Shown in pieces: positions 21,385 through 32,146 of a DNA stretch of 64,000 bases. Origin of the DNA: Sesamia nonagrioides (lineage: Eukaryota; Arthropoda; Insecta; Lepidoptera; Noctuidae). Location of the stretch: assembly GCA_017933935.1 (NCBI GenBank), contig JADWQK010002199.1:62001-126000 (forward strand). The letters are read 5' to 3'. The position numbers and the translations under genes were made by a program. The notes beneath the pieces were generated by a model. The model was not told where the DNA came from. It searched no databases and was given only the letters and a program-made list of their open reading frames with translations. The stretch's first letter is position 1, and each line of letters begins with the position of its first letter.

Positions 21385-21480
21385 GTAGTTAATGTGACTG
21401 AGCGAGCGATTGCTGCGCTGTCGCGGGGTCCTATCTAATTTGTATGGCCTACAGGTAGTAGTTCCAGATCTGGCTATTTG
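21385..21480 (+). mobile_element. tRNA-derived SINE, truncated
   Basis: Matches 10070-10170 (GTGACTGAGCG, TTTGTATGGCCTACAGGTAGT) with a 20- to 30-bp loss around box B. Confidence 0.6.
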
Positions 21481-21484
21481 TATC

Positions 21485-21735
21485 ATCATCAACCTTTTTT
21501 ATCATTCCACTGCTGGGCACTGGTCTTCTCTCATACAGAGAAGGATTAAGCGTAATCACCACGCTTGCTATATGCGGGTTGGCGATTTCATACTTAAAGT
21601 CCAGGTTTCCTCAAGATGTTTTCTTTCACCTTGTGATCAGTCATTGGTGTCCAAGATATACTTAGAAAGTACATATAACTTACAATAGTTACATTGGTAC
21701 TTGCCTGACCTGGAATCGAAGCCGCGCACTCAAAG
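21485..21735 (-). mobile_element. tRNA-derived SINE with (GAT)n tail
   Basis: The minus-strand copy starts near 21735. Box B-like TTCGATTCCAGGTCAGGCAA is followed by AAGTACCAATG, CTTGGACACCAATGACTGAT and CATCTTGAGGAAACC, and the copy ends with GTGCCCAGCAGTGG and GATGATGAT at 21500-21483. Relatives: 23153-23350 and 48672-48850. Confidence 0.75.
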
Positions 21736-21811
21736 TTGAGAGGCTGGCTGTATATGTCAGTTTAAATGTTTATAAACGCACCCACGATACAGGAGAAATT
21801 CTTAGTGAGTA

Positions 21812-21895
21812 TCTTCTTCTTCAGCTTATAGAGATACACTGCTGGATAAAAGCCTCCTCCAAGATTTTCATTGCTTTGGGGGGTTTGCCATAATC
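21812..21895 (-). pseudogene. RTE LINE 3' end fragment
   Basis: The (GAAG)n tail, the stop and the QQ(W)..CIS-type end are read on the minus strand. CCACTGCTGG-type and AGCCTCCTCCAAG segments match 55620-55670. Confidence 0.65.
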
Positions 21896-22302
21896 CCCAC
21901 GCTTAGCAGGCAGGTTGGGGATCGCAGTAATTTGATATTCCATAAAAGAAGCGCTCCTGCCCCTTTCCCTGGTTAGAATTCCCTTAGTCGCCTCTTACGA
22001 CACCCACGGGAGGATATGAGTTGATACTATTCTAAGCCTGGTACCATACGGGTTCCCTTAGTATCTACTTGCATATAAATATCAAGCAAATAACATAACT
22101 TCAGTACTTAAATAATAATTCAAGAACCAAGGTCAAAATCGAAATGAAAACGCATTTGTTCAAATTAGGAGGAAAATCAGAACTTTTTGAAAGTCAGAAT
22201 TACAAAATGCAGTCCCTCAAAACGTCCGCCTTTCGCCACTTCCTAATGCTTTCGTTAAACAGAAGAAATGATGGAACATACTCCCCAACAGAACAGGTAT
22301 TG
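21896..22302. other. No recognisable gene
   Basis: 21900-22060 contains GGTTGGGGATCGC and ACGGGAGGATATGAG, common repeat motifs I cannot place. The rest is unassigned. Confidence 0.4.
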
Positions 22303-22682
22303 TAACGTCGGTTGCCGTTAGAAGATCACCAACCAGACAAAATCTTGCCGCCAAGCGATTCGTCGTGTTCCGGCAAAATATCTTGTGAAGCCGCATGGAG
22401 GACGGGTCTGAGCAGTTGTGTTGCGGTTTGTGCCGGGTAGGATGCACCAAATGCTATTGGGTTGGGATTTGGTCGTGGATAGTCTCCAGATCAATCTAAC
22501 TCTAGCGCAGCATCGTTGGTTGTGTTGTTGGGTAAAACATTTTATCACCTCGCTCAGCTGCCGTCTTCCTTCCTATTCACTCAGATTTTTTTAGTGAATA
22601 GGCTTTTAATAAACTAGCGCGCTTTACCATCAGCGATCGCATCACTGCTTACCATCAGGCGGGATTACAGTCAAGCACTAGT
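22303..22682 (+). mobile_element. Non-autonomous retroelement with CR1-type 3' tail
   Basis: Starts 12 bp inside the family consensus (AACGTCGGTTGCCG) and includes CGCCAAGCGATTCGTCGTG, CACCTCGCTCAGCTGCCGTC and the hairpin tail. The copy stops at GCACTAGT without a long A tail. Confidence 0.75.
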
Positions 22683-23152
22683 GGATGTAATGTAGCTAAT
22701 ATTACAAAACACAGGACATTAAAGTAAATTATTTACCATACTTCAGCTACAAATGTAATTTATCAACACGTTTATTTAACATAGGCCTAAAAACAAAGGC
22801 AAGGTGAAGTAAAATTTTATTTGTAACCACAGAATGGCTGGCTTTTTACGATCGCAAATAAACAGGACAATATTCTGTGATAGAGATAATGCAGTACATA
22901 TAAACAGAATAACGTTGTACTAAAAATATGTTTATATACCTAGTCCTTCTGTTTCGAGTACACACACACATCGACACAGTTAGAGAGAGATGGAGAGGAA
23001 GAGCAATAGGAGTTAAAAAAAAAAAACAATTATTTATTATGCTTACACTTGGTTAAAACATAAAAGGCATAGCATCCAGTTACAAACAGCAGAAGAGCGT
23101 TTCATTTAGTTCGAATTAACAGCGGGTCTCAAAAGACGCGTCTTGATGACCT
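22683..23152. other. No recognisable feature
   Basis: AT-rich sequence with short CA and GA tracts near 22970 and 23000. Confidence 0.5.
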
Positions 23153-23350
23153 CTTCATCATTATCATCATCATCATCAACCATTTTATCGTCCCACTACT
23201 GGGCACAGATCTCCTCTCATACAGAGAAATATAGAGCGTAATCACCCCGCTTGTTCAATGCGGGTTGGCGATTTCACACATAAAGTTTCCTCAAGATGTT
23301 TTCCTTCACCTTATAGTCAATCAAGGTGAACCCTTGGATTGACTATAAAA
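23153..23350 (-). mobile_element. SINE fragment ending in a snap-back
   Basis: The 3' half of the SINE at 21485 is read on the minus strand, with a (GAT)n tail at 23180-23153. Where the 5' half should start, the sequence folds back: 23311-23326 and 23332-23348 are inverted copies with one indel and a 5-base loop. Confidence 0.7.
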
Positions 23351-23699
23351 AGTAACTGAAAAAGACAGTGAAGCATCTCTTACACTACACATCATTGTAT
23401 TAAAAAAATTAGCCTCCTTGCATTATAGGACAAGAGAGGCCATTTTTTCATGCGTTTATATTGTAATTTTGTATTTGAGAAGAAAATAAAATATGTGTTT
23501 CATCAGGTTTGTTATTCAATTAAGTAACTTGTAATCTAGTTATATAAAACACGAACAATTTTGAATAGATTTTATGGACAGTATAAAGCCAGTGTTATTG
23601 CAACAGTTTAATGTTAAACGCATACTAGATGGTAAGGACATCGCTGTGCAACATTTTACTATGAATTCATTACATATTTCTGAACCACTATAGGTCCAA

Positions 23700-23768
23700 A
23701 TTTACCATCAACGACTGCGTCACTGCTTACCATCAGGCGGGATTGCGGTCAAGCGCTAGGTTATAATT
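23700..23768 (+). repeat. Isolated CR1-type 3' tail
   Basis: Only the shared tail is present (TTTACCATCAACGACTGCGT to CAAGCGCTAGGTTATAA). It was probably left by a severely 5'-truncated insertion. Confidence 0.75.
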
Positions 23769-23941
23769 TAATAAAAAAAAATGCTGCTGGCAAATAGTAC
23801 GTTTACGTAATACAACAAGCGCTTCCAGTGGGAAACCCTAGATGACCCTAACTATATTGTTAATCCATTGCTGTTGCCATTGATTCGTTCGAAAAATGTG
23901 CTGCTCAATAATTTAAAAAAAACGCCGTAAAGTCTTGTATT

Positions 23942-24310
23942 AAAGTCTTGCCGCCAAGCGATTCGTCGTGTTCCGGCATGATGTCTGGTGAAGCCGTACG
24001 GAGGACGGGTCTGAGCAGTTGTGTTCCGATGTGTGGCGGGAACGATGCGCCAAATGTTGTTGTGTCGGGAGTTTGGTCGTGGAGAGTCTCCAGATCAATC
24101 TCCCTCTAGCGCAGCTTCGTTTGGTCGTGTTGGTCTTGGGTTTAACATTGCATCACCCCGCTCAACTGCCGTCATCCTTCTTATTCCTTAGTTTTTTTTA
24201 AGAGAATAGGCTTAATAAACTAGTGCGCTTTACCATCAACGATTGCATCACTGCTTACCATCAGGCGGGATTGCAGTCAAGCACTAGTTTATAATTATTT
24301 AAAAAAAAAC
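23942..24310 (+). mobile_element. Non-autonomous retroelement with CR1-type 3' tail
   Basis: Starts inside the family at AAAGTCTTGCCGCCAAGCG and runs to the hairpin tail and an A run (24301-24309). The tail arms TAAACTAGTGC (24216-24226) and GCACTAGTTTA (24281-24291) are exact inverted copies. Confidence 0.8.
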
Positions 24311-24387
24311 GCAATGAATGTTGTTGAACTATCAAAATGAAATTGTTACTGATAATGTGTTACGTGGGCACGTAACACGCAGAGCCG

Positions 24388-24801
24388 ATGGGCGATGAAG
24401 CAGAAAGGCTCTTGAATGGCGACTACGTACCCGCAAGCGCAGCGTCGTCGTACACCCAACGACTAGGTGCTTACCAAAATCGGCTGGCTAAGACATGGCT
24501 GGAGGTTGACCACTGCGTTGCTCAATTTCTCACATGTCATGGCAACTTTAAAAGTAAACTGTATTCTTTTAAACTTGTTCCTTCGCCTTTGTGTCAATGT
24601 TCTAAATCGAACTGTGAATTTGAACAGTCCGCACATCACATCTTGTGTGAGTGTATTCTTTGGCAGAATGAACGCAATATTATGTTGGATAGTGTACAAG
24701 TTACATCCGGAGTCGTTTGTTATACGGACCTTGCAGAAACTAGAACCAATTTCCGTGCGTTCAGGCGCTTTTGCCATACCTATTATTGGAATCAATTGTA
24801 A
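24388..24801 (+). pseudogene. Chimeric frame: RTE scrap plus R1/I-like RT C-terminus
   Basis: The first 70 bp (24375-24450) match the RTE segment around 10520-10580 in a non-native frame. From about 24470 the protein reads FLTCHGNFKSKLYSFKLVPS followed by CQCSKSNCEFEQSAHHILCE, the FLTGHG and C-x-C..H..C end motif of R1/I/Jockey-type LINE ORF2 proteins. It continues to a stop at 24801. Catalytic RT and endonuclease domains are absent. The join is a repeat-into-repeat junction and not a real gene fusion. The clade within the R1/I group is not certain. Confidence 0.7.
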
Positions 24802-25230
24802 CAGCACATATCTTAGGACCCATTAACTTAATCAAATTTTATTACATGCTTTTTATTAGCTTCACTTGTATGTTTGCTTGCTTGCTTGCTTGCTTGTTTG
24901 TTTGTCGGTCTCTAACTCTTTGGACTACGAGTGAGCGGCTCATTAGTGTAAAATATCCCACCGTTTTCAATACGTTCGTTCGTTTTTTTTTTTAAAGAAT
25001 ATTGAACTATAAAGTTGAAAATAAATATAGTTTAATAAACTAAAAAAACAAGCTTTTAAAAAATATCAAACCAAAAAGTTAAAAATATTTTTTTAAAAAG
25101 CGTGAGGCGCTTAATATGCAAAAATTATAGCACAAAGCACCTCGCGCTTTTTTTTTTAATTATTTTTAACTTTTTAGTTTGATATTTTTTAAAAGCATGG
25201 TTTTTTAGTTTTTTAAACTATATTTATTCC
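24802..25230 (+). repeat. LINE 3' UTR with terminal hairpin and fold-back
   Basis: It follows the RT C-terminus directly, so it is probably its 3' UTR. It has a (GCTT)n/(GTTT)n stretch (24870-24905) and CGAGTGAGCGGCTCA. A stem GCGTGAGGCGC / GCACCTCGCGC follows near 25098-25147. After the stem the sequence returns in reverse: 25019-25113 pairs with 25132-25228, about 95 bp per arm. A minus-strand relative at 34588-34870 has the stem but not the long fold-back. Confidence 0.7.
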
Positions 25231-25544
25231 GTGGTGCTTGGTACTCTGGGCTTCTCCCAGTTGCAATAATGTCCCTTTGTGCCGATTGGCCTAGTTCTGT
25301 TCTGTCTCCTGCTTGTTATGGAGGGAAGTGGATAAAATATATTTTTTCTTACTCCTCCGCTATTCTTTTCTGATTAATTTCGTTGCAGGACCCAAGACAG
25401 TTGAATCGTTTCTCCGGGACTCGTCGAGCTTCATTGCTCGGCGTTTTTCTGGCGGTCTCCACTGTTGATTCTGGTTTTCAGGAGTTGCAGTGGGTGGGAT
25501 AATGTGTGGCGGGTTACCAAAATCGCAGGGAAGCACTGAATGGA
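25231..25544. other. No recognisable feature
   Basis: A stretch of moderate GC with no frame and no repeat I can place. Confidence 0.4.
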
Positions 25545-25632
25545 AGCCGCGTCTAACCGTTCTTTTTGGAAATCCCTAGGGGAGGCCTATGTCCAGCAGT
25601 GGACTTCATGTGGCTGACATGATGATGATGAA
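25545..25632 (+). pseudogene. RTE LINE 3' end fragment
   Basis: GGGGAGGCCTATGTCCAGCA (EAYVQQW) followed by a stop and a GATGATGATGA tail. Confidence 0.75.
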
Positions 25633-25659
25633 TATGTTGCGCAAATGCTCTACAGGTTG

Positions 25660-25830
25660 ATGAATGGCACATGTGTGCGAATTTCAAGTCTACTAGAACA
25701 TGTCATTTCCTCACGGTGTTTTGTTTTACAATTTTCAGAGCAGTGGTGATGTAATAAATAATACAAAGCAAGGCGCCAACCTGCATACAAATCATTAATC
25801 AGTGCCACCGGCATCACTGATTATATGTAT
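25660..25830 (-). mobile_element. SINE relative, truncated
   Basis: Shares the TTTCCTCACGGTGTTTTG, GAGCAGTGGTGATG and AAGCAAGGCGCC segments with 21160-21240. The tRNA-like head is degraded. Confidence 0.5.
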
Positions 25831-26439
25831 GTATGATCTCACATAGATCTACGTCAAACAAAATACATTTTGTGAGTCATCCTTTCAACAAGACCAAACA
25901 ATCTAAGCATACTCTTTTCAATCCCATCTAAGTATTTATATAAAATAGACATGTTTTTATATAAAAATATTATACATGCTATGGTTATTATTTTGTGATA
26001 ACGTCAGAAAAGAAATATACTACCTTTATGAATACACCCGTGACAGCTTATAAATTAAAAAAAAAAAAAACCTACGCATTCAATAGATGATTTCCTGCGG
26101 TGCGTTATTATTGTAGCGCGAACAGAGTTGGATTGGGCCACCTGTTTCCCGCAAGCGTCCCAAGCCTTAATAACTGTGTCGTCAAAGATAAATATTTTTT
26201 ATTTATCCTAAGAATTACATAGACACAGATTTAGCACAGTGATTACTATGTGGAGGCATGAGGAACAGGGAGTAAAGTTTACTCATTCTCCATAGAAAAT
26301 GGAGGATGCTCCGACCAGACGGGTGTTATGTCTGGCGGGCACTTGCTTACTACGAAGTTATATGTATGCTAATTGTACGGTAAACTCTGCTTGTGAGATG
26401 TGGATTTCGTGAGATGTCAGTATGACGTGTTGTTTATTT
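25831..26439. other. No recognisable feature
   Basis: AT-rich sequence with no coding signal. Confidence 0.45.
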
Positions 26440-27430
26440 GTCGCGTTTTGTAGGTACCGCTACAACGTCCGTGCGCAGTTTCTGGCCTGCCATCGGACGC
26501 GTCCCCAGGTGGCGGATAGGGGAACGGCCCCCAGATATCGGGGTTACCGGTTTACCGGCGCGGACCAAAACCAGATGCGGGGACCGCTTCGGCGGTCACA
26601 TGTGCGGCGGGTCGACCACCACTTCAGGTGGCTGATGTGACCCGAACTCCGGGTCACCGTCGGGCAACCCGGTCTCCTCACTGAGAGGAGCTGGGGGCCC
26701 CATTTGCCTTCGGGCAAACGAGTGGGGCTAAGAGGAAGGATACCCCGCTAAAAAACCCTTGGCTGCTGCGTCTTCTCGCACAAGAAGACGTACCCAGTCC
26801 GGCCCCTCTGTATGGGGGGACCATTGTGGGCCCGCCTTTTAGGCGGGAATCGCCGGCGGGGGATTGGTAGCGCAGGCTCTGCTATTTCCCATGAACCCGC
26901 CACTCAAGCGATGTCGTTGTGCCGCTGTGGGTTTAGTGGGTATTCCCGGGTCCGGCTGGGTGAGTGCCACACACGCCTTTCCGGGTATGGTGCGTAAATG
27001 CATTACCACAGCGTCAAAAAAAAAAACGCTACAAGTAAAACTTTTGGAGTATGTTGAAGGCAGTTATGTGGGGTGATTGGTCGTAGAGGGTACTGGGATG
27101 CGAAACGCAGTGCACTGCTGGGTAACCGAAGCTAGTTGGGACAGTACGTAGTGTGACAGCCACACTTGAAAGGCTGCCCCGCCAACTGTGTAAAATCTTA
27201 GAGTGTCCCCATCGTGCCTATTAGCGACTGAACGAGAGGACCAGATGGCAATTCCTTGGGGAGTCCGGGTGTCTCTGCTGCCTCCAGGTCAATCCCCCTC
27301 TGGCGCAGAAGCTCTGCTCACGTTGTTGGGTTTAACATCGCATCAGCTCGCTAAACTGCCGCCTTCCTTTTTATTCACTGTATGCAGAGTGAATAGGATG
27401 GACATGGTGTGCTTTATGATTAGTTTATAA
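26440..27430 (+). mobile_element. GC-rich LINE-UTR-like block ending in the shared tail region
   Basis: 26440-27000 is strongly GC-rich (GGTGGCGGATAGGGGAACGG, CCCCAGATATCGGGG) and resembles a non-LTR 5' UTR. 27285-27425 matches the last part of the tail-sharing family (CTCTGGCGCAG, GTTGGGTTTAACAT, CACTG..GTGAATAGG), but the final hairpin tail is reduced. I read it as one composite or two abutting non-autonomous elements. Short GC-rich frames at 26422-26640 and 26812-27076 are probably chance. Confidence 0.5.
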
Positions 27431-27955
27431 CAAAAAACAAGTTTAAATGTATTTTTTATAAATAAAAATATAAAGCGCCTCTTAAACTGGAAAGCCTGTG
27501 TCTTAAGACACAGTGTCGGACCAGAGGTCAATTCTAGTAATTTAAAACTTATTAAATATTGTGAAGGAAAAGCTAAATCGAACACTAGAAGCTAGCGAGT
27601 CATGGCCACTATCTTTTTAACGGCTACAAAAAATGTAATTAGTTTTAAGTAGTTAAAGTAACCCCCGGAGGGATTTAGGTCTTAAAATTCAAAATTAATA
27701 AAGTTATTGAGTCTGCCAGTGAATTGTGTCGACATGCGCCTCCTCGTGATCTGGTCTGATGGTCTACAAACTCCGCATCTGAAGGTTGGAGGTAAGTGGT
27801 TGCCGTCTTTAGCACCTTAATCAGAGAGATATATTCCGAAGGTATCATTCCATCACATATTTGCTTACAATTTCTAATATATCGATATCCTAAATAAAGC
27901 CTGTTTAAAATCTTTCGTGGAAGCCACGTTGAATAGTTGTTAGATTTTAGGCCTC
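27431..27955. other. No recognisable feature
   Basis: AT-rich. The minus frame at 27675-28109 enters this stretch only after a frameshift in the RTE fragment. Confidence 0.45.
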
Positions 27956-28440
27956 TCATTATCATCATAATTTCAGCCGCAAGACGTCCACTGCTGGACA
28001 TGGCCTCCCCTAAGGTTCTCCACGACGACCGGTCCTGCACCTCCCGCATCCGGCGGTTTCCTGCGACCTTTACCAGGTTTTCGGTCCACCTTGTAGGGGG
28101 CCTACCCATGCTACGTTTTCCGGTGCGTGATCGCCACTCGAGAACCCGTCGGCCCCATCGGGCATCGGTCCTACGGGCAATGTGTCCAGCCCACTGCCAC
28201 TTAAGTGTTGCAATTCTTCGGGATATGTCGGTTACTCCCGTTCTTCTGCGGATCTCCTCATTCCTGATTCATTCATGATGAAACCCCAAGCATAGCCCTC
28301 TCCATTGCCCTTTGAGTGACTTTGAGCCTTCTTAAAAGGCCCATTGTTAGCGGCCACGTCTCAATTCCATAAGTCGTCACTGGCAACACGCACTGGTCTA
28401 AAACTTTTGTCATTTGACACTGCGGTATTTCGGACGAGAA
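27956..28440 (-). pseudogene. RTE-type LINE C-terminal fragment
   Basis: Minus strand from 28440: QCVLPVTTYGIETWP-like, RRLKVTQRAMERAMLGV, then WAGHIARRTDARWG and (28109 down) GRPPTRWTENLVKVAGNRR. A single-base loss near the end shifts QQW out of frame. The tail (ATTATGATGATAATG) is at 27970-27956. It shows the uninterrupted order of the segments that are inverted at 10245-10740. Confidence 0.82.
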
Positions 28441-29580
28441 GATTTTACGTAGCTTCCCGAAAGCAGCCCAGCCGAGTTGACTTCGACGATAGGCCTCAAC
28501 TTTAGGCCTCTGACTACCCGTAACAACTGTCGAAAATCTGCATTCGGCACCAGTGAAATTCGACCCGACATAAGTAGTTGGGAATCAGCTAGGTAGATGG
28601 ATTTTGTGATACCAACAGTAAATTAAAGAATAAAGAAACTTTTTTTATCCGGAATACAATGAAAATGTTCAATTAATTTGTGAATCAATTACAGGTTCTT
28701 AAATAAAACACACCTGACAGAGGAAAATTTAATTCCGTACAAATGTTCCCGAAAATATTTAAAGGTATAATTCATTTGCTATAACTGTTTTTGAAATATA
28801 AATGAGAAAAACAAACAACTAATTCTTTAGGAACACAATTTCGGAGAGTAATTATTGTTTTGTTGAAAGCTTTTTATCGTGTTTCTTTAAAGTTCAAGTA
28901 CATCATTAAACAAAATGGTTTATTTATTTTGTTTTTGCTTTTGATGGATGGCCCTTTATTGGTTAAAACATTGGAGGAAAAAAATCTTGTTCCTGAAATG
29001 TAAAATATGTCTACAAGCTTACGGTTACGATTGTGACTGTTTTTTTTTTCAGATTTAGGATAAACTTTGCCCTTCAGCCTCCATATTAAAAAGCTAAGCT
29101 AATGTACTGATAATATTTACGAAGCAGATGTGAGTAGAAACGCTGTCAGAAGACGCTCTAGGAGGATATAATTATAGTGATCTCATTCGTAATAATTATG
29201 GTGACCTTGTTAGTAATTGTTAAAGGTAAGCAACGTGATAACAATGTGCGACGTGCGTCTGACTAGGAGGCCAAATTCCAGTAATTAAGAACGTGCAAAA
29301 TCTAGTCGCAACCTCATTTCAGTCTCATTAAGTTCAAGTTTCTTTTCTTTAGAATAGTATAAAGTACTCTTTATTATGTACACCATATAGATTACAGAAC
29401 ATATATATAAAGATTTTACAAAGGGTGACACAATGGGCGGTGTTATCGCTAAGAGCGATCTCTTACAGATTACCTTTGGATGGAATACCAAGGGTAAGGA
29501 GAGAGAAGGTAGTCTACAGTGTACTATTTACATGGATTATAAACAAAACACAATAAACAAACAAACAACAAGTAACAAAT
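28441..29580. other. No recognisable feature
   Basis: AT-rich unique-looking sequence. 28500-28560 contains a short SINE-like piece (CTGACTACCCGTAACAACTG). Confidence 0.45.
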
Positions 29581-29745
29581 TATAAACTAGTGCTTGACAG
29601 CAATCCTGCCTTATGGTAAACAGTGATGCATTCGTTGATGGTCACGCGCGCTAGTTTATTAAGAGCTTACCTATTTACAGTAGCCTTGACTAGACATTTA
29701 AATTGTAGTCCGACGGAAACACCACCGCTGGCGAATTGATCCAGT
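29581..29745 (-). pseudogene. CR1/Jockey-like LINE extreme 3' end
   Basis: The minus strand carries the shared tail (29660-29581) and the last codons around the PSDYNL region (29700-29740). It is heavily 5'-truncated. Confidence 0.75.
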
Positions 29746-30340
29746 TCTTTTTCCGTAAATTTACATTTGTTGACAATTTTGGCAAATGAATTGCAATTGC
29801 TCTGAACCCAAATAATTTGGGAAAGAGCGAGGAATAAATGGTGATGAGTTGTGATTACGGATTATATAATAAGTTTATAATAATAAGCTCAATCTACCCA
29901 TTTCAGATTTAAAGTAGACATTATGCTTTTACGTGTCGAAATATTAAAGTTAAAAACTGAGGCATTTTAAACCTTCCGGATGTGGGCAAAGGCTTTTAGA
30001 ATGTGGCTTTCAGAGGAAATTTAATTTTGGAATGGTTTGCTAATATTTAATAGGCTTTTTGTTGGAGGCGATTCTATTCTGTGTTATTCAACCCTGAGAT
30101 TTAAATTAATTACGTAATGATTTAGATTTAACTGATTTAACTGGACTAGACTGGACCCGCGTGGTAGGTTATCAACCACACGGGCCGGGCGGGTTAATTG
30201 ATGTCACATATTTTTGAGTTTTGGTTTCTGGAATATGCCGCTTACCTCACGACGTTTTCTTCACCATTTTGTTAGCGTTGGCTTCTATTATAACCGGATA
30301 CCGGATGGAGCTGTATACAAATATGTTATATGCAGCAATT
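29746..30340. other. No gene; small SINE-like scrap
   Basis: Mostly AT-rich. 30235-30270 (CCTCACGACGTTTTCTTCAC) resembles the SINE body seen at 21160. Confidence 0.45.
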
Positions 30341-30950
30341 GCCTATCATTGAGTCCAAGGCCAAGGTGGCTGCCAAGAAACTTGGCGTTATCGCAAAGGT
30401 CCGGCGGTACTTCACACCAGGGCAGCTTCTAATGTTGTACAAAACACAGGTCCGTTCGTGTGTGGAGTACTGCAGCCACATTTGGGCTGGTGCTGCCAAG
30501 TGTCACCTGGCCACTTTGGATTCAGTAGAGAGGCGGGCGAAGAGGCTGATTGGTGACCCTGACTTACTCGAGACGGTCTCCAAAGCCTAGAGCACAGGCG
30601 TAGAGTAGCCAGCCTTTCGGTCTTCTATATTCTCTTCGGTCGGGAGTGTGCGAGGGAATTGCATGATTTAATCCCCTCATCTCCGTTCCACCATCGGACG
30701 ACCAGTCGTACGGCAAGTTTCCACCCTTACGTTGTTAACACCACTACTATCCGGACGAAGCGTTTCGCCTCCTCCTTTGTACCGCGTACATCGAGGGACT
30801 GGAACAGTTTGCCAGCGGCGGTGTTTCCGTCGGACTACAATTTGAGTACTACGCGTTGAGTACAACTAGTGCGCTTTACTATCAACGACTACGTCACTGT
30901 TTACCATCAGGCGGAATTGCGGTCAAGTACTAGTTTTTAATTGAAAAAAA
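30341..30950 (+). pseudogene. CR1/Jockey-like LINE RT C-terminal end
   Basis: 30345-30590 and 30595-30845 repeat the sequence of 12085-12640 (IESKAKVAAKKLGVIAKVRR, CVEYCSHIWAGAAKCH, RTKRFASSFVPRTSRDWN). A frame change near 30580 lies close to the one in the 12-kb copy. The last codons are replaced by a short unrelated stretch (30846-30865) before the hairpin tail (30868-30933). Confidence 0.83.
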
Positions 30951-31320
30951 AAACTGATTTGTACAACCTATCAACGGGTTTAATACCCTATCCTTTGCTA
31001 TCGAGTGGTTGTCAGAATTTCGGGCTTCTTCCTTATGCGCACTACACACCTTCAGTTTTATCTGTACGATTTATCTGTACAGTCGAACTCTACCGATAAG
31101 TCGTTAGGTGTGTAGAACAAACAGTTGAATTGTGCAGTTAAACTGTGATCTAATCAAAATATGAATAGATAAATCTGTACAGATAGAACTGTACAGTTAA
31201 AACTGGGAGTGTGTAGTCGAAAACTGCGCAGTTTTGTCAGTTTTGTCGCAGCGAGCGTGAAGTGAACACGACTTATAAGTATTTTTCCTTGCTCTCCGCC
31301 TCAACGAAAACTCGTCGACC

Positions 31321-31449
31321 ATGGCCCAACGCGAATGGCTGGAAGAGTTTATACAACTATACCAATCGGAACCTTCATTATGGAAAATCAAAAGCAAGGA
31401 ATACGATAATCGAGTAAAAAAGATTCAGCTTATAAGAAGCTTATTTTGA
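31321..31449 (+). pseudogene. MADF/Myb-SANT-like protein start, outer copy
   Basis: MAQREWLEEFIQLYQSEPSL begins at 31321 and continues WKIKSKEYDNR, a MADF domain start as found in the second protein of PIF/Harbinger elements, which helps carry the transposase to the nucleus and to DNA. An extra base in the A run near 31418 shifts the frame, giving a stop at 31447-31449. The true frame would run only to about 31478, where the internal deletion joins it to antisense transposase sequence. Confidence 0.8.
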
Positions 31450-31700
31450 AACTACGTGAAAGTTGCCGTTAATCATTCATGAGGCGTTATAGCATTTCTC
31501 AATATGGTATCTTGCCTTTTTATTAATGGTGTCACTAAAGACAGCAGCTGCAAATAAGTTTCCTCATTCATTCTCAAATAATTATTGTAGTCTTTTGGAG
31601 TAATTCACAATTCGTTAATCAAAGGTATGTGTGAATACGATTTTCTCAACAGAAGTCAGTGTTTACACCACAATTCCCGTTTTTTTTTCGTTTTCGTCTA
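31450..31700 (-). pseudogene. Harbinger transposase N-terminus, outer copy (split)
   Basis: Antisense copy of the transposase start. Its first codons lie beyond the nested insertion at 32561-32610 on the minus strand, and the rest runs from 31700 down to 31450. It carries the same TGA (31656-31658 on the minus strand) as the inner copy. Confidence 0.78.
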
Positions 31701-31835
31701 TTATCTTGCGTGCTACACACCTTCAGTTTTATCTGTACGATTTATCTGCACAGTTAAACTGTACAGATAAATCGTAGGTCCATACAGCCTACACACTTTC
31801 AAGTATATCTGCGCGATCTTTCAGTTTTTATCATC

Positions 31836-32144
31836 ATGGCCTCCATGGACGATGCTTTAGCGACCGTAGGACTAATTTGTGTGTTACAAGAAAATAGACG
31901 AAAACGAAAAAAACGGGAATTGTGGTGTAAAAATTGACTTCTGTTGGGAAAATCGTATTCACACACATCTTTGATAAACGAATTGAGAATTACTCCAAAA
32001 GACTACAATAATAATTATTTGAAAATGAATGAGGAAACTTATTTGCAGCTGCTGTCTTTAGTGACACCATTAATAAAAAGGCAAGATACCATATTGAGAA
32101 ATTCTATAACGCCCCATGAAAGATTAACGGCAACTTTCACGTAG
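31836..32144 (+). pseudogene. Harbinger transposase N-terminus, inner copy
   Basis: Starts MASMDDALATVG and reads RKRKKRELWCKN, then a TGA (31935-31937) where relatives have Trp. It continues SYSHTSLINELRITPKDY and ITPHERLTAT, the conserved N-terminal region of insect Harbinger transposases. The DDE nuclease domain is absent: at about 32130-32146 the sequence jumps into the antisense MADF gene. Confidence 0.82.
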
Positions 32145-32146
32145 TT

